From Corynebacterium phocae (GTDB taxonomy: Bacteria > Actinomycetota > Actinomycetes > Mycobacteriales > Mycobacteriaceae): a stretch of 64,000 nt of DNA. The notes beneath the pieces were generated by a model, which was not told the DNA's origin, searched no databases, and was given only the letters and a program-made list of their open reading frames with translations. Both the position numbers and the translations under genes were made by a program. Positions 42,494-50,592 of the stretch are shown in pieces. The stretch lies in NCBI RefSeq assembly GCF_008693075.1, contig NZ_VXKJ01000053.1:146400-210399 (forward strand), written 5' to 3'. The stretch's first letter is position 1; every line of letters begins with the position of its first letter.

Positions 42494-45097
42494 ATGGCGG
42501 ACGTATTCAAGTGGCCAGAGGTTCTACCGGCAATTTTCCAGCTGGCAGCGGACGGTAGGGCGCACAAGTCCACTGAATATGTAGATAGGGTCAAAAGGTT
42601 CACTGAAACCAATTTCCCCGGTCAGGGAAATCAGTTGGTGCGGACAGTTCCCGCTTATGAGAGCCGGACGCGAAAGGCTCTGCGGAATCTGGTGGAGCTT
42701 GGCCTTTTAAAGCGCTCCCGCCCCGGTTACACCTTAATTACCGACGAAGGACGCGTGTGGTTTTCTCGCTTTTCGCACCCGGTCCCTGAAGCAGAGGTCA
42801 AGCGGTTGGAGGGCGCCGCTAGGGACGCTGCTGCCTCCCGTAGTGAAAATAGACCAGGTGATGGTGGTGGAGAAGCTCTTTCAGCGCAGGCTCCGGAAAA
42901 GGTTAGGCAGCCGACAGTCTGGGTTGTCCGTGCCGGTGGGGGAGGCGAGAATGAGGAAATTGCGCTCAGTACGAACCGGGCTTTGCCAGGCTTGTATTTT
43001 TCGAAGTCAGTTCTAAGGGCCACCACAAAGGATGAGATCCGGCGTGCGATGACTTCGAGATATAATAGAAAGCAGATTGGATATTTCTTTAATCAGGTGT
43101 GGAATTTTCGCAACGAGATTGCGCCGGGGGATATGGTTCTCATGCCCGGAAAAGTTTATCCCTCATTGGTCCATACCGGTACGGTCACGGGACCGGCTGT
43201 CATAGATGAGTTAGAGCCTGACACTCAACGCAAGAACTATCTTCCAGTTAAGTGGGATGAGGAGTCGCTGGAAAGGGAGGAATTAGCTCAGGATCTAAGA
43301 GCTTCTTTAAACAGTCAGCAAACCGTGTACCGGATCCCCGTAGAGAAGGCTCATCGCTTTATCGCTCTGCGCGACGGCTTTGAAGATCCGGGCGCACTAA
43401 CCGATCAGGATGAACCGACAGGTCCGGTCCTGGACTGGATTCCTTTCTTCCAGGAGCTTGCCACCGCCCTACTGCCCTTCGAGGGTAACCGTGCCCTACT
43501 GCTGAAAAAGCTTCGCGAGGCAGCAACGCTTTCGGGAAGAGAGTCCCAGTTCCAGTCCTTGTGGCAATGGGAGACAACAAGCGGCAAGATGGAAGCCAGT
43601 GATGTTGATCCGTTTAGCGTCATTGCGCTCATCAATAGAGAAATGAAGCTATCCAACAAGTTGGCTATTTGCCAGGGGTTGAAGGAAGCCTTTGAGCTGA
43701 GTGCAGAGTTGCCTGCTGCTTTTGATGCGGTGCCAGAACGGAAAAACCTGGCTATTCGCTTTGAATCCAAGAAACCGGCACCGCAAGAAATTGAGAAATA
43801 TTTCAACGTGGCCTGGGAGCTTTTCGCAGCCAGCGTGGAGTTTAGGAGCCTAGACGTCTTTGAGACAGCATTCAACAAGGCTATTGAGGACCGCTCCTTA
43901 GCCTCCCTCACCGTGGCCCTGTACTGGGTGAGGCCCACGACCTTCCTGCCCATGCACAGCAAGATGATCGGCTACCTTTCATCCGAGGAAACCTTGGCTA
44001 GGGATCTTTCCAAGGAAGTCGCGGACGCCCAGGGATATTTGGATGCTATAACTCAGGTGAAGGATTGGATTCCGGAGGCAGGACTGGAACCAGAAGATTT
44101 GACAGGTTTGACCTGGGCGGCGGAGCGCGCGGAAGTAGCTGATCCAGAATTAGCGCCGGGTACCCAGGAAATAAGACAGAAGATTAAGTACACAACTTCC
44201 CGGATTGTCGGAGATGGTTGTTTCCTCGAACAGGCGCAGCTGGAAGACATCCTGGACCGCTGGCGGGTCAAGAAGAACATCATCTTGCAGGGGCCTCCCG
44301 GCACCGGGAAAACGTGGTTGGCTAAGCGCCTTGCCTACGCGCTGATGGGAACGGATTCGGATGAAACCGTGACTGCCGTACAGTTCCATCCTTCGACGTC
44401 ATATGAGGACTTTGTGCAGGGGTTGCGGCCCACCGGTACCACTGGTTTACAGCTTCACGAGGGCCCGTTTATGAAGGCCATCCGGAAAGCTAAGGATGAC
44501 GAGGGCAACAATGACGCCAAGACTCATGTATTTGTCATCGAAGAAATAAACCGGGGCAATCCGGCCCAAATTTTCGGTGAGATGCTCACGCTTTTAGAAG
44601 CGGACAAGCGCTCCGCAGACTCCGCGTTGACCACACTGTATGACCCGGACGGTGCAGAGGTGTACCTCCCAGAGAACCTCTACATTATTGGGACCATGAA
44701 CCAGGCTGATCGTTCGCTGGCCATGATGGATATGGCGTTGCGCCGTAGGTTCGCATTTATCAGATTAGATCCCAACTTTGGGCCCCGCTGGCGGGAGTTC
44801 CTCACCGCAGGCGAATTCATGGATGCAACCGTGGTCTTGGCCATTGGGGAGGCCATGAACCAGGTCAACGCGATGATCGTTAGTGATCCAAACTTGGGAG
44901 CCAATTATGGTCTGGGGCATAGTTTTGTCACCCCGCGCCGCGACGGATCGAAGAAGGGTCCTAAGACCACAGCTCAGTGGTTCAAACAGGTGGTTGAAAC
45001 GGAACTGTTGCCCCAGTTGCAGGAGTACTGGTTTGATGAGCCGGACAAGGTTGAGCAGGCGGAGTCCGTGTTTGCGAGCGTGACCGGAAATGCCTGA
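42494..45097 (+). CDS. mcrB: McrB-like AAA+ GTPase with N-terminal wHTH and EVE-like domains
   Basis: An 867-residue motor subunit of an McrBC-type modification-dependent restriction system. Domains in order: Mrr-N-like winged helix (about 1-95, ending GYTLITDEGRVWF); a PUA/EVE-like base-reader candidate (about 135-290, FFNQVWNFRNEIAPGDMVLMPGKV); a helical region; and the AAA+ GTPase. Walker A is GPPGTGKT at about 600, the McrB signature is EEINRGNPAQIFGE at about 680, and sensor GTMNQADRSLAMMDMALRRRF is at about 733. GAGGAG lies before the ATG. Two reader-type domains are more than in E. coli McrB, suggesting a different modified target. mcrC overlaps by 8 bases. Confidence 0.9.
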   Translation: MADVFKWPEVLPAIFQLAADGRAHKSTEYVDRVKRFTETNFPGQGNQLVRTVPAYESRTRKALRNLVELGLLKRSRPGYTLITDEGRVWFSRFSHPVPEAEVKRLEGAARDAAASRSENRPGDGGGEALSAQAPEKVRQPTVWVVRAGGGGENEEIALSTNRALPGLYFSKSVLRATTKDEIRRAMTSRYNRKQIGYFFNQVWNFRNEIAPGDMVLMPGKVYPSLVHTGTVTGPAVIDELEPDTQRKNYLPVKWDEESLEREELAQDLRASLNSQQTVYRIPVEKAHRFIALRDGFEDPGALTDQDEPTGPVLDWIPFFQELATALLPFEGNRALLLKKLREAATLSGRESQFQSLWQWETTSGKMEASDVDPFSVIALINREMKLSNKLAICQGLKEAFELSAELPAAFDAVPERKNLAIRFESKKPAPQEIEKYFNVAWELFAASVEFRSLDVFETAFNKAIEDRSLASLTVALYWVRPTTFLPMHSKMIGYLSSEETLARDLSKEVADAQGYLDAITQVKDWIPEAGLEPEDLTGLTWAAERAEVADPELAPGTQEIRQKIKYTTSRIVGDGCFLEQAQLEDILDRWRVKKNIILQGPPGTGKTWLAKRLAYALMGTDSDETVTAVQFHPSTSYEDFVQGLRPTGTTGLQLHEGPFMKAIRKAKDDEGNNDAKTHVFVIEEINRGNPAQIFGEMLTLLEADKRSADSALTTLYDPDGAEVYLPENLYIIGTMNQADRSLAMMDMALRRRFAFIRLDPNFGPRWREFLTAGEFMDATVVLAIGEAMNQVNAMIVSDPNLGANYGLGHSFVTPRRDGSKKGPKTTAQWFKQVVETELLPQLQEYWFDEPDKVEQAESVFASVTGNA

Positions 45098-46250
45098 GGG
45101 GCTGCCCGCCGGAAATCCCAGCAGGCACGTTCCGCTGCGCAGTCTTTGGTTGTTACAAATGTACGCCTCGGACGCCTACGCTAGCGGTTCCATAAATGAC
45201 GGGCTGGTAGAGGAAACAGATGAAGAACTTCCAGCCCTGTTGGCCCAAATGCTGTGCAAAAACGTCGAGGACCGTCTGCGCCGTGATTTAAGTGTTGGCT
45301 TCACTCGGACTACTGGGACGCTGTACCGCGTGCGGGGCAAGATTGATGTTGACGCAACTGCCAGGAAAATGTTGCTTGAACAGGGTAAAGTCCGGTGTCA
45401 ATTCAATGATCTCACTTTTGATAACCAGATCAATCGCTTCATCCTCCGGGCCCTCATGCACAGCGAAAAGCTCCTGACATTCTTAGGTGAGAAAGCAATT
45501 GCAGGCCGATGCCGCCGCCTCAGCCGCGTACTCATCAACGCCGGCGTCCGCCAGGAAAGAAATGCCTCTGCACCGGCCGTGCGGCTGGCACCGGAGGACC
45601 GCAAGCCGGTCAATACCGCCAGGCTGCTGCTAGATCTTCTGATTCCTTCTCGTGGCGCCGGAATGACGGTTTTCAAGCGTGTCGAAATGTCTGAGGACCA
45701 TTTGCGCCGACTATTTGAAAAAGCCCTGTTAGGACTTTACGCGCTGCACTTGGAGCCCTTAGGTTGGAAGGTCCGCCCGCCAATGGAAATGCGTTGGCCG
45801 GTGGAAGTTGGTTCAACCGCGCGGATTCCTGTCATGCGCACCGACATAGTGTTGCAGTCCCCGCATGGAGGCAGCGTCATTCTTGACGCCAAGTTTGCGA
45901 ACATGGCTACTGCGGCCGGTAATCATCATGCCAATAAACTTAAAGCCCCTCACCTCTACCAGATCTTTTCCTACGTGCTGAGTTTTGCGAGCATCCATCC
46001 GGAATCCCCGGTATCTGGTGCAGTGCTCTACGCGGCCCTGGGGCAGGCGCAAGATTTTCCTCCCGTGCAGACCTTCACTAGTCATGGACACCACTTCGCG
46101 TTCGGTGCGCTTGATTTAGAGGCCAGCCCGCGAGATATCCGTACCGCAGCTCTGGATTTCGCCATTGCTGCGGACCGCTCCGTGGGTTCCGTGTCCGGTC
46201 ATCCTGGTAGGTTGGAAACCGGTTCACGAACATACTTTCTAAGTGTGTGA
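45090..46250 (+). CDS. mcrC: McrC-like nuclease subunit
   Basis: A 386-residue McrC. The N-terminal half binds McrB. The C-terminal PD-(D/E)xK nuclease has Asp in RTDIVL (about residue 250) and DAK (about 266) with YQIFSYV after it. With McrB it should cut DNA carrying a modified base, such as phage DNA. The last ~16 codons (HPGRLETGSRTYFLSV) are encoded by the start of module 2. The original end was therefore replaced when the gene joined the module array; the same residues appear in an unrelated frame at 47176. Activity is probably kept since the change is beyond the catalytic core. Confidence 0.85.
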   Translation: MPEGLPAGNPSRHVPLRSLWLLQMYASDAYASGSINDGLVEETDEELPALLAQMLCKNVEDRLRRDLSVGFTRTTGTLYRVRGKIDVDATARKMLLEQGKVRCQFNDLTFDNQINRFILRALMHSEKLLTFLGEKAIAGRCRRLSRVLINAGVRQERNASAPAVRLAPEDRKPVNTARLLLDLLIPSRGAGMTVFKRVEMSEDHLRRLFEKALLGLYALHLEPLGWKVRPPMEMRWPVEVGSTARIPVMRTDIVLQSPHGGSVILDAKFANMATAAGNHHANKLKAPHLYQIFSYVLSFASIHPESPVSGAVLYAALGQAQDFPPVQTFTSHGHHFAFGALDLEASPRDIRTAALDFAIAADRSVGSVSGHPGRLETGSRTYFLSV

Positions 46251-46633
46251 GTGGCTTCCCCGTCGGGGCGTGGCCTGAGGCTCGCGCGTTGTACGTGGGG
46301 GCTTGTGCCGCGTCCTATTGGGCGGGGGAAATGCCCTACGACCGACAGGAGGTGGTTTGGTGGGTAGGCACTCGCTAAACCGGCCCGGTCGCAAGAAGAA
46401 CCCTGCTGCCAGCACCAATAATTCCAAAATTGTTCTGGCAAGCAGGGTCATCATCCTTGCGACTGCAATAGCGAATCTCATTGAGCTGTTAGTATCTAAG
46501 CTCTAAATTCGCTACAGAGCCTTTTGAGGCTCGATAGCTCCATCCGGTAGCAGCCGGGTGGGGCTATTTTTATCCAACAGGCTAGGCCTGCTGTTGGTGC
46601 CCATCCTAGCACCGGGTACGGATACCGCAACCC
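46204..46633 (+). repeat. module 2 (complete)
   Basis: Same order as module 1. The leader hairpin here reads CGTCC-TATT-GGGCG, keeping the pairs through a U-G wobble. ACATACTT pairs with AAGTGTGT. Its first ~47 bases double as the end of mcrC. The terminator and the AACAGG/CCTGCTGTT palindrome follow the peptide gene. Confidence 0.85.
46360..46506 (+). CDS. island small peptide, copy 2 (48 aa)
   Basis: As copy 1, with GRHSLN at the start, one extra Thr (AASTNNSK) and an identical helix. GTG start, AGGAGG 7 bases upstream. Stop-codon stem AGCGAAT / ATTCGCT is unchanged. Confidence 0.75.
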   Translation: MGRHSLNRPGRKKNPAASTNNSKIVLASRVIILATAIANLIELLVSKL

Positions 46634-46687
46634 CCGATCCTCGAAACTTCCACTGGATTTCGTGTGGTCTGCCCATGTTCGCACGGC

Positions 46688-47121
46688 CTGGTAGGTTGGG
46701 AACTGGTTCACGAACATACTTTCTAAGTATGTGAGTGGCTTCCCCGTCGGGGCGTGGCCGGAGGCTCGCGCGTTGTACGTGGGGGCTTTCAAACCGCGAC
46801 CTGGTGGGCGGGGGAGGGTCCCATGACTGATGGGAGGTGGTCTGGTGGGTAGGCACTCGCTGAACCGGCCCGGTCGCAAGAAGAACCCTGCTGCCAGCCA
46901 CAATGGTAAGAAAATTGAACTGGCAGGCAGGGTCGTAATACTTGCGACTGCAATAGTGAAGGTCATTGAGCTCATTGTAGATAAGCTCTAGCTTCACTAA
47001 AGAGCCTTTTTGAGGCTCGATAGCTCCATCCGGCTGCAACCCCGGGTGGGGCTATTTTTATCCAACAGGCTGAGCCTGCTGTTGGTGCCCATCCTAGCAT
47101 CGGAGACGGATACCGCAACCC
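46688..47121 (+). repeat. module 3 (complete, variant leader)
   Basis: The segment before the Shine-Dalgarno differs from modules 1 and 2: CCCAT-GACTG-ATGGG forms a hairpin ending at GGGAGG, where the others read CCCTACGACCGACAGGAGG. The 5' hairpin is perfect (ACATACTT with AAGTATGT). Stop-codon stem is AGTGAAG with CTTCACT, fully re-paired relative to module 1. Module 4 follows head-to-tail. Confidence 0.85.
46845..46991 (+). CDS. island small peptide, copy 3 (48 aa)
   Basis: GTG start after GGGAGG. N-terminus GRHSLNRPGRKKNPAASHNGKK. The helix has more charges: IELAGRVVILATAIVKVIEL, then IVDKL. Glu, Arg, Lys, Glu and Asp/Lys fall on one face, so it is amphipathic rather than fully membrane-spanning. 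Too short to appear in routine gene calls. Confidence 0.75.
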   Translation: MGRHSLNRPGRKKNPAASHNGKKIELAGRVVILATAIVKVIELIVDKL

Positions 47122-47175
47122 CTAATTCCCAGAAATTCCGGCGCTTTGGGTGCCGCATACCCGTGTCCGCACTGG

Positions 47176-47319
47176 CTGGTAGGTTAGAAACTGGTTCACG
47201 AACATACTTTCTAAGCGTGTGAGTGGCTTCCCCGTCGGGGCGTGGCCGGAGGCTCGCGCGTTGTACGTGGGGGCTTTCAAACCGCGACCTGGTGGGCGGG
47301 GGAGGGTCCGATGACTGAT
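47176..47319 (+). repeat. module 4 (leader only)
   Basis: Matches module 3 through the leader hairpins up to GGGTCCGATGACTGAT, then leaves the module before the Shine-Dalgarno and peptide gene. The HTH gene at 47363 takes its place and may use the module promoter. Confidence 0.8.
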
Positions 47320-47362
47320 TGTGGGTGTTTGACTTTCTTGATTGTGGTAGGTAGTTTCAGTT

Positions 47363-47821
47363 GTGACAGTTAAATCAGATATGGCTCGCGCGGCCTGGGT
47401 TAAGAAAAGGCGGGATGCGAAAATGCACACTCTCTCTAGCCAGAAACTCACACCTGAACACCTTGATGAGATCCACGGAATAGCGGAGTCTAAAGTTTCT
47501 CCCTGCGTGCGTGACCTACTGTTAAGCATTGTTGATTCTTCGCGCAACGGTGATGAGATAATCGCCGTTAATAGCGATGAGTTTCTCACTCCTAACGAGG
47601 CTGCTAAGCGAATTGGAATGAGCCGCACTCATCTGTATAAGCTCCTCGATAGCGGTGAGATTCCTAGTGATCGCGTTGGAAAGCACCGGCGCATACGTTT
47701 CCATGATTTAATCAAGTTTGAAAAGGAGCGTGACAAGGATCGACTTGAACTCGCGGAGCAGTTCGCCCGGCGGCGTGAAACTGCTATTTCCGCTGATCGG
47801 GAAATTGCAGAGCTGCTCTAA
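47363..47821 (+). CDS. excisionase-type HTH protein, putative antitoxin/regulator
   Basis: A 152-residue protein. The N-terminal part is helical. Residues about 71-125 hold an excisionase/MerR-type HTH (LTPNEAAKRIGMSRTHLYKLLDSGEIPSDRVGKHRRIRFHDL). The C-terminal tail is charged and helical. This exact layout is common in actinobacterial antitoxins paired with PIN toxins, but the partner here is not a PIN protein. GTG start is used; an ATG six codons later is possible. It follows the truncated module 4 leader. It likely binds its own promoter. Confidence 0.7.
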   Translation: MTVKSDMARAAWVKKRRDAKMHTLSSQKLTPEHLDEIHGIAESKVSPCVRDLLLSIVDSSRNGDEIIAVNSDEFLTPNEAAKRIGMSRTHLYKLLDSGEIPSDRVGKHRRIRFHDLIKFEKERDKDRLELAEQFARRRETAISADREIAELL

Positions 47822-47869
47822 ATGAGCCCCCATTAACTCTGTTGATTCCCCATTTGACACTATTAGATT

Positions 47870-48883
47870 ATGTATAGTCGCCATGCTCGCCCCACATTAC
47901 GCCTTTTGCGTGAGGACCTAACCTCTGGATGGGAATCACCTCATACTCAACGAGCACTGGCGGAAGGCAGGTTGCATGACTTGCATCCCCTTAGTGAACT
48001 TCCTCATCCTATTATCCGGAAGGCGTTGGAATCATTCGGGGAAGATTCAAGGCAAGACAACTTTGTGCAACCAATTGCCAGCTCGGTAAAGCTGCGTATT
48101 CTTGAAATTAAGCAATCGCAGTGGCGTGGCGGGGTATGGCAAGATCCTGAGAATGATGTCTGTTGGCTCATTGTTGCAGGTTTGGCAAAGGGAGACCATC
48201 AGGACAAGGATGATTTTTACAAGAGGGTGGGTGCCGCAAACGATAGTGGTAGCTACTCCCAGTGGTTACCCAGTGAAGAAGACCGATGCTTACTGAAGAT
48301 TGAAACGGCAGCACGCGTGCGTACCGAATGGGAGCTGAACATCCAGGCTCAAGTTCTAACCGCCTTAAAGCAAGTGCACTCTGGTGGAGATTATCGAATT
48401 CGTATAGATCATCCGGTCCCAGGAAAAGGTGTTTTCGCAATTATTGACATTTCAGTAACACGGGAGAAAGATAATTCTTCTACTATCGAAACTGATGATA
48501 TCCTCGTCAAGTTTTCTCCCGAGAAGAGCTATGCCAGTTCGAACCTCTGGTGGAGTCTTATTACCCGAGTTCTTATTTCGATTGAGCCTCCAGAGCAAGG
48601 TTGGGACCGTTTTCGGCACACATTTTCAAATATGGGGGAACCTGGATCTTGGACAAAAAGAATAGAGTCCCTCTCGGTTTTAGTAAATGAGAACCTGTTG
48701 GCGCAGTCTGAGCCCGGGATCCATAGTCATTACGCACACCGAAAGCACTTAGCTGGCAAGACGATTGCGGGTGAAGCTATTCGATCTCTATGTGGGGCAT
48801 ATTTTGTACCAACCCAGGATCATGAGTCGTTGCCTAAATGCCCCACTTGTGAGGAAAAGTTTGACAACCTTCCCGAACGGTAG
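47870..48883 (+). CDS. protein with DUF3039-like zinc-ribbon tail, partner of the HTH gene
   Basis: A 337-residue cytoplasmic protein that I do not recognise as a whole. The last ~55 residues (HYAHRKHLAG, RSLCGAYFVP, LPKCPTCEEKFDNLP) match the DUF3039 pattern HY..K.....G....LCG....P...P.CP.C.E..., with LC and CPTC as a zinc site. The N-terminal part (about 45-290) has charged alpha/beta character, with LRILEIKQSQWRGGVW and WWSLITRVL. It follows the HTH gene by 48 bp. The pair looks like a toxin-antitoxin or defence module; the effector could be the N-terminal domain. No catalytic motif could be named. Confidence 0.6.
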   Translation: MYSRHARPTLRLLREDLTSGWESPHTQRALAEGRLHDLHPLSELPHPIIRKALESFGEDSRQDNFVQPIASSVKLRILEIKQSQWRGGVWQDPENDVCWLIVAGLAKGDHQDKDDFYKRVGAANDSGSYSQWLPSEEDRCLLKIETAARVRTEWELNIQAQVLTALKQVHSGGDYRIRIDHPVPGKGVFAIIDISVTREKDNSSTIETDDILVKFSPEKSYASSNLWWSLITRVLISIEPPEQGWDRFRHTFSNMGEPGSWTKRIESLSVLVNENLLAQSEPGIHSHYAHRKHLAGKTIAGEAIRSLCGAYFVPTQDHESLPKCPTCEEKFDNLPER

Positions 48884-49061
48884 GCTTTGTATCAACTTCT
48901 ACGGTGGTTACTGAAGTGGCCTCTGTTTTGTTCCTAGCCATTTCCCTGGTTTCAAGGTTGCTCTGATGGGCGGAACTTGGTGCTTTACCGGGCATACCCA
49001 TGAATCACGGGTTTAGGAACTTTGACAACCACCGAATCCGGGTCTTCGGTGCTGCCGGAAA
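48884..49061. other. sequence between the captured pair and the next module
   Basis: No gene. GGCCTCTGTTTTGTTCC and the nearby CCACTTC-type words may be a scrap of an IS end (compare GAACAAACTAAAGGCCACTTC at 5249), read on the other strand. Confidence 0.25.
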
Positions 49062-49120
49062 GGCCCGCTGGGAAATGCTTGACTCCTCCATCCCAGCACT
49101 GGGTCGAATGCCGCAACCCC
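49062..49120 (+). repeat. degenerate 3' end of a module
   Basis: AGGCCCGCTGG and CATCCCAGCACTGGGTCGAATGCCGCAACCCC align with the last bases of the intact modules. With the leader-only module 4 this frames the HTH/zinc-ribbon pair, as if the pair had replaced the middle of one module. Confidence 0.55.
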
Positions 49121-49209
49121 CCAAATTCCAGAAATGCTTGCGCTTTGCATGCCGCAACTTCCGATTGCTTAGGCGAACTGGGCTGTGCGCAGAGCTGTGT
49201 CCGGGCATC

Positions 49210-49638
49210 CCGGTAGATTGGCAAGCGGTTCACGAACATACTTTCTAAGCGGGTAAGTGGCTTCCCAATGTGGCGTGGCCGGAGGCTCGCGCGTTGTACG
49301 TGGGGGCTTTCAAACCGCGCCTCTAGTAGGCGGGGGAAATGCCCTACGACCGACAGGAGGTGGTTTGGTGGGTAAGCACTCGCTGAACCGGCCCGGTCGC
49401 AAGAAGAACCCTGCTGCCAGCGAAAATTCCAAAATCGAACTGGCAAGCAGGGTCATAATCCTTGCGACTGCAATAGTGAAGGTCATTGAGCTTGTACTAG
49501 ATAAGCTCTAACTTCGCTAAAGAGCCTTTTGAGGCTCGATAGCTCCATCCGGTAGCAGCCGGGTGGGGCTATTTTTATCCAACAGGCTAGGCCTGCTGTT
49601 GGTGCCCATCCTAGCACCGGGTACGGATACCGCAACCC
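49210..49638 (+). repeat. module 5 (complete)
   Basis: The leader hairpin is CGCCT-CTAGT-AGGCG, a fully paired variant of CGCCC-TGGT-GGGCG. The CCCC-GTC-GGGG hairpin is weakened here (CCCAATGTGG). Stop-codon stem AGTGAAG with CTTCGCT. Confidence 0.85.
49368..49511 (+). CDS. island small peptide, copy 5 (47 aa)
   Basis: GTG start, AGGAGG 7 bases upstream. N-terminus as copy 1 (GKHSLNRPGRKKNPAASENSK); helix IELASRVIILATAIVKVIEL ending VLDKL. Charges at every third or fourth position make it amphipathic. Only one residue differs from copy 7. Confidence 0.75.
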   Translation: MGKHSLNRPGRKKNPAASENSKIELASRVIILATAIVKVIELVLDKL

Positions 49639-49691
49639 CCAATCCCCGATATTTTCGCTGGACTGCCGGCGGCCTACTCGTGTTCGCACGT

Positions 49692-50105
49692 GATGGTAGG
49701 TTGGAAAGTGGTTCACGAACATACTTTCTAAGTGTGTGAGTGGCTTCCCTGTCGGGGCGTGGCCTGAGGCTCGCGCGTTGTACGTGGGGGCTTTCATACC
49801 GCGCCCTGGTGGGCGGGGGAAATGCCCTACGACCGACAGGAGGTGGTTTGGTGGGTAAGCACTCATTAAACCGACCCGGTCGCAAGAAGAACCCTGCTGC
49901 CAGCAACAATGCTAAGAAAATTGAACTGGCAAGCAGGGTCACACAACTTGTGACCGAACTGCTGAAGCTAATCGACCAGATTCTTCAGTAGAGGGCTTCG
50001 GCTCGATAGCTCCATCCGGTAGCAGCCGGGTGGAGCTATTTTTATCCAACAGGCTAGGCCTGCTGTTGGTGCCCATCCTAGCACCGGAGACGGATACCGC
50101 AACCC
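49692..50105 (+). repeat. module 6 (complete, divergent 3' half)
   Basis: Leader as module 1. The second half of the peptide gene and the stop-codon hairpin are different in sequence but keep the fold: GCTGAAG with CTTCAG around the stop, then GAGGGC-TTCG-GCTC. The terminator is the best paired of all (AGCTCCATCCGG with CCGGGTGGAGCT). Confidence 0.85.
49851..49991 (+). CDS. island small peptide, copy 6 (46 aa, divergent helix)
   Basis: GTG start, AGGAGG 7 bases upstream. The N-terminal 18 residues equal copy 1 but the helix is new: KKIELASRVTQLVTELLKL then IDQILQ. Leu/Ile/Val recur in a 3-4 pattern, so the amphipathic helix is kept while the sequence is not. This suggests selection for the helix property, or a different partner. 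Confidence 0.75.
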   Translation: MGKHSLNRPGRKKNPAASNNAKKIELASRVTQLVTELLKLIDQILQ

Positions 50106-50159
50106 TCAATTCTTGAAACTTCTACTGGATTTCGTGTGGCCTGCCCGTGTTCGCACGGC

Positions 50160-50592
50160 CTGGTAGGTTGGAAAGTGGTTCACGAACATACTTTCTAAAA
50201 GGTGTGTAAGTGGCTTCCCCGTCGGGGCGTGGCCTGAGGCTCGCGCGTTGTACGTGGGGGCTTTCATACCGCGCCCTGGTGGGCGGGGGAAATGCCCTAC
50301 GACCGACAGGAGGTGGTTTGGTGGGTAAGCACACGCTGAACCGGCCCGGTCGCAAGAAGAACCCTGCTGCCAGTGAAAATTCCAAAATCGAACTGGCAAG
50401 CAGGGTCATAATCCTTGCGACTGCAATAGTGAAGGTGATTGAGCTTGTACTAGATAAGCTCTAACTTCGCTATAGAGCCTTTCTGAGGCTCGATAGCTCC
50501 ATCCGGCGGCAACCGGGTGGGGCTATTTTTATCCAACAGGCTGGGCCTGCTGTTGGTGCCTATCCTAGCACTGGGGGCGGATACCGCAACCC
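50160..50592 (+). repeat. module 7 (complete, last)
   Basis: Leader as module 1 (ACATACTT with AGGTGTGT; CGCCC-TGGT-GGGCG). Stop-codon stem AGTGAAG with CTTCGCT. Variable spacer CTCAATTTTTACAAC then non-repeat DNA. Confidence 0.85.
50321..50464 (+). CDS. island small peptide, copy 7 (47 aa)
   Basis: GTG start, AGGAGG 7 bases upstream. Equals copy 5 except Thr for Ser at residue 5 (GKHTLNRPG). Confidence 0.75.
   Translation: MGKHTLNRPGRKKNPAASENSKIELASRVIILATAIVKVIELVLDKL

Larger units (their letters stand above)
41472..50592 (+). repeat. array of ~485-bp modules with captured gene pairs
   Basis: Seven module copies start at 41472, 46204, 46688, 47176, 49210, 49692 and 50160. Tandem neighbours are 484, 488, 482 and 468 bp apart. 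All are in the same direction. Six are complete and each encodes one small basic-amphipathic peptide. One (47176) keeps only its leader. A degenerate 3' end (49062-49120) closes the slot it opens. Between modules sit the McrBC pair and an HTH/zinc-ribbon pair. The 5' part is conserved at about nine in ten bases; the last 60-70 bases before the next module vary most. Confidence 0.9.

Noticed and set aside
41472..50592. Integron-type cassette array with attC sites
   Set aside because: No tyrosine integrase is seen and the module ends do not show paired RYYYAAC/GTTRRRY sites. The variable spacers between modules are related to each other, which fits tandem duplication better.
41472..50592. CRISPR array
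   Set aside because: Repeat units are ~485 bp, contain genes, and spacers are homologous; no cas genes are present in the window.
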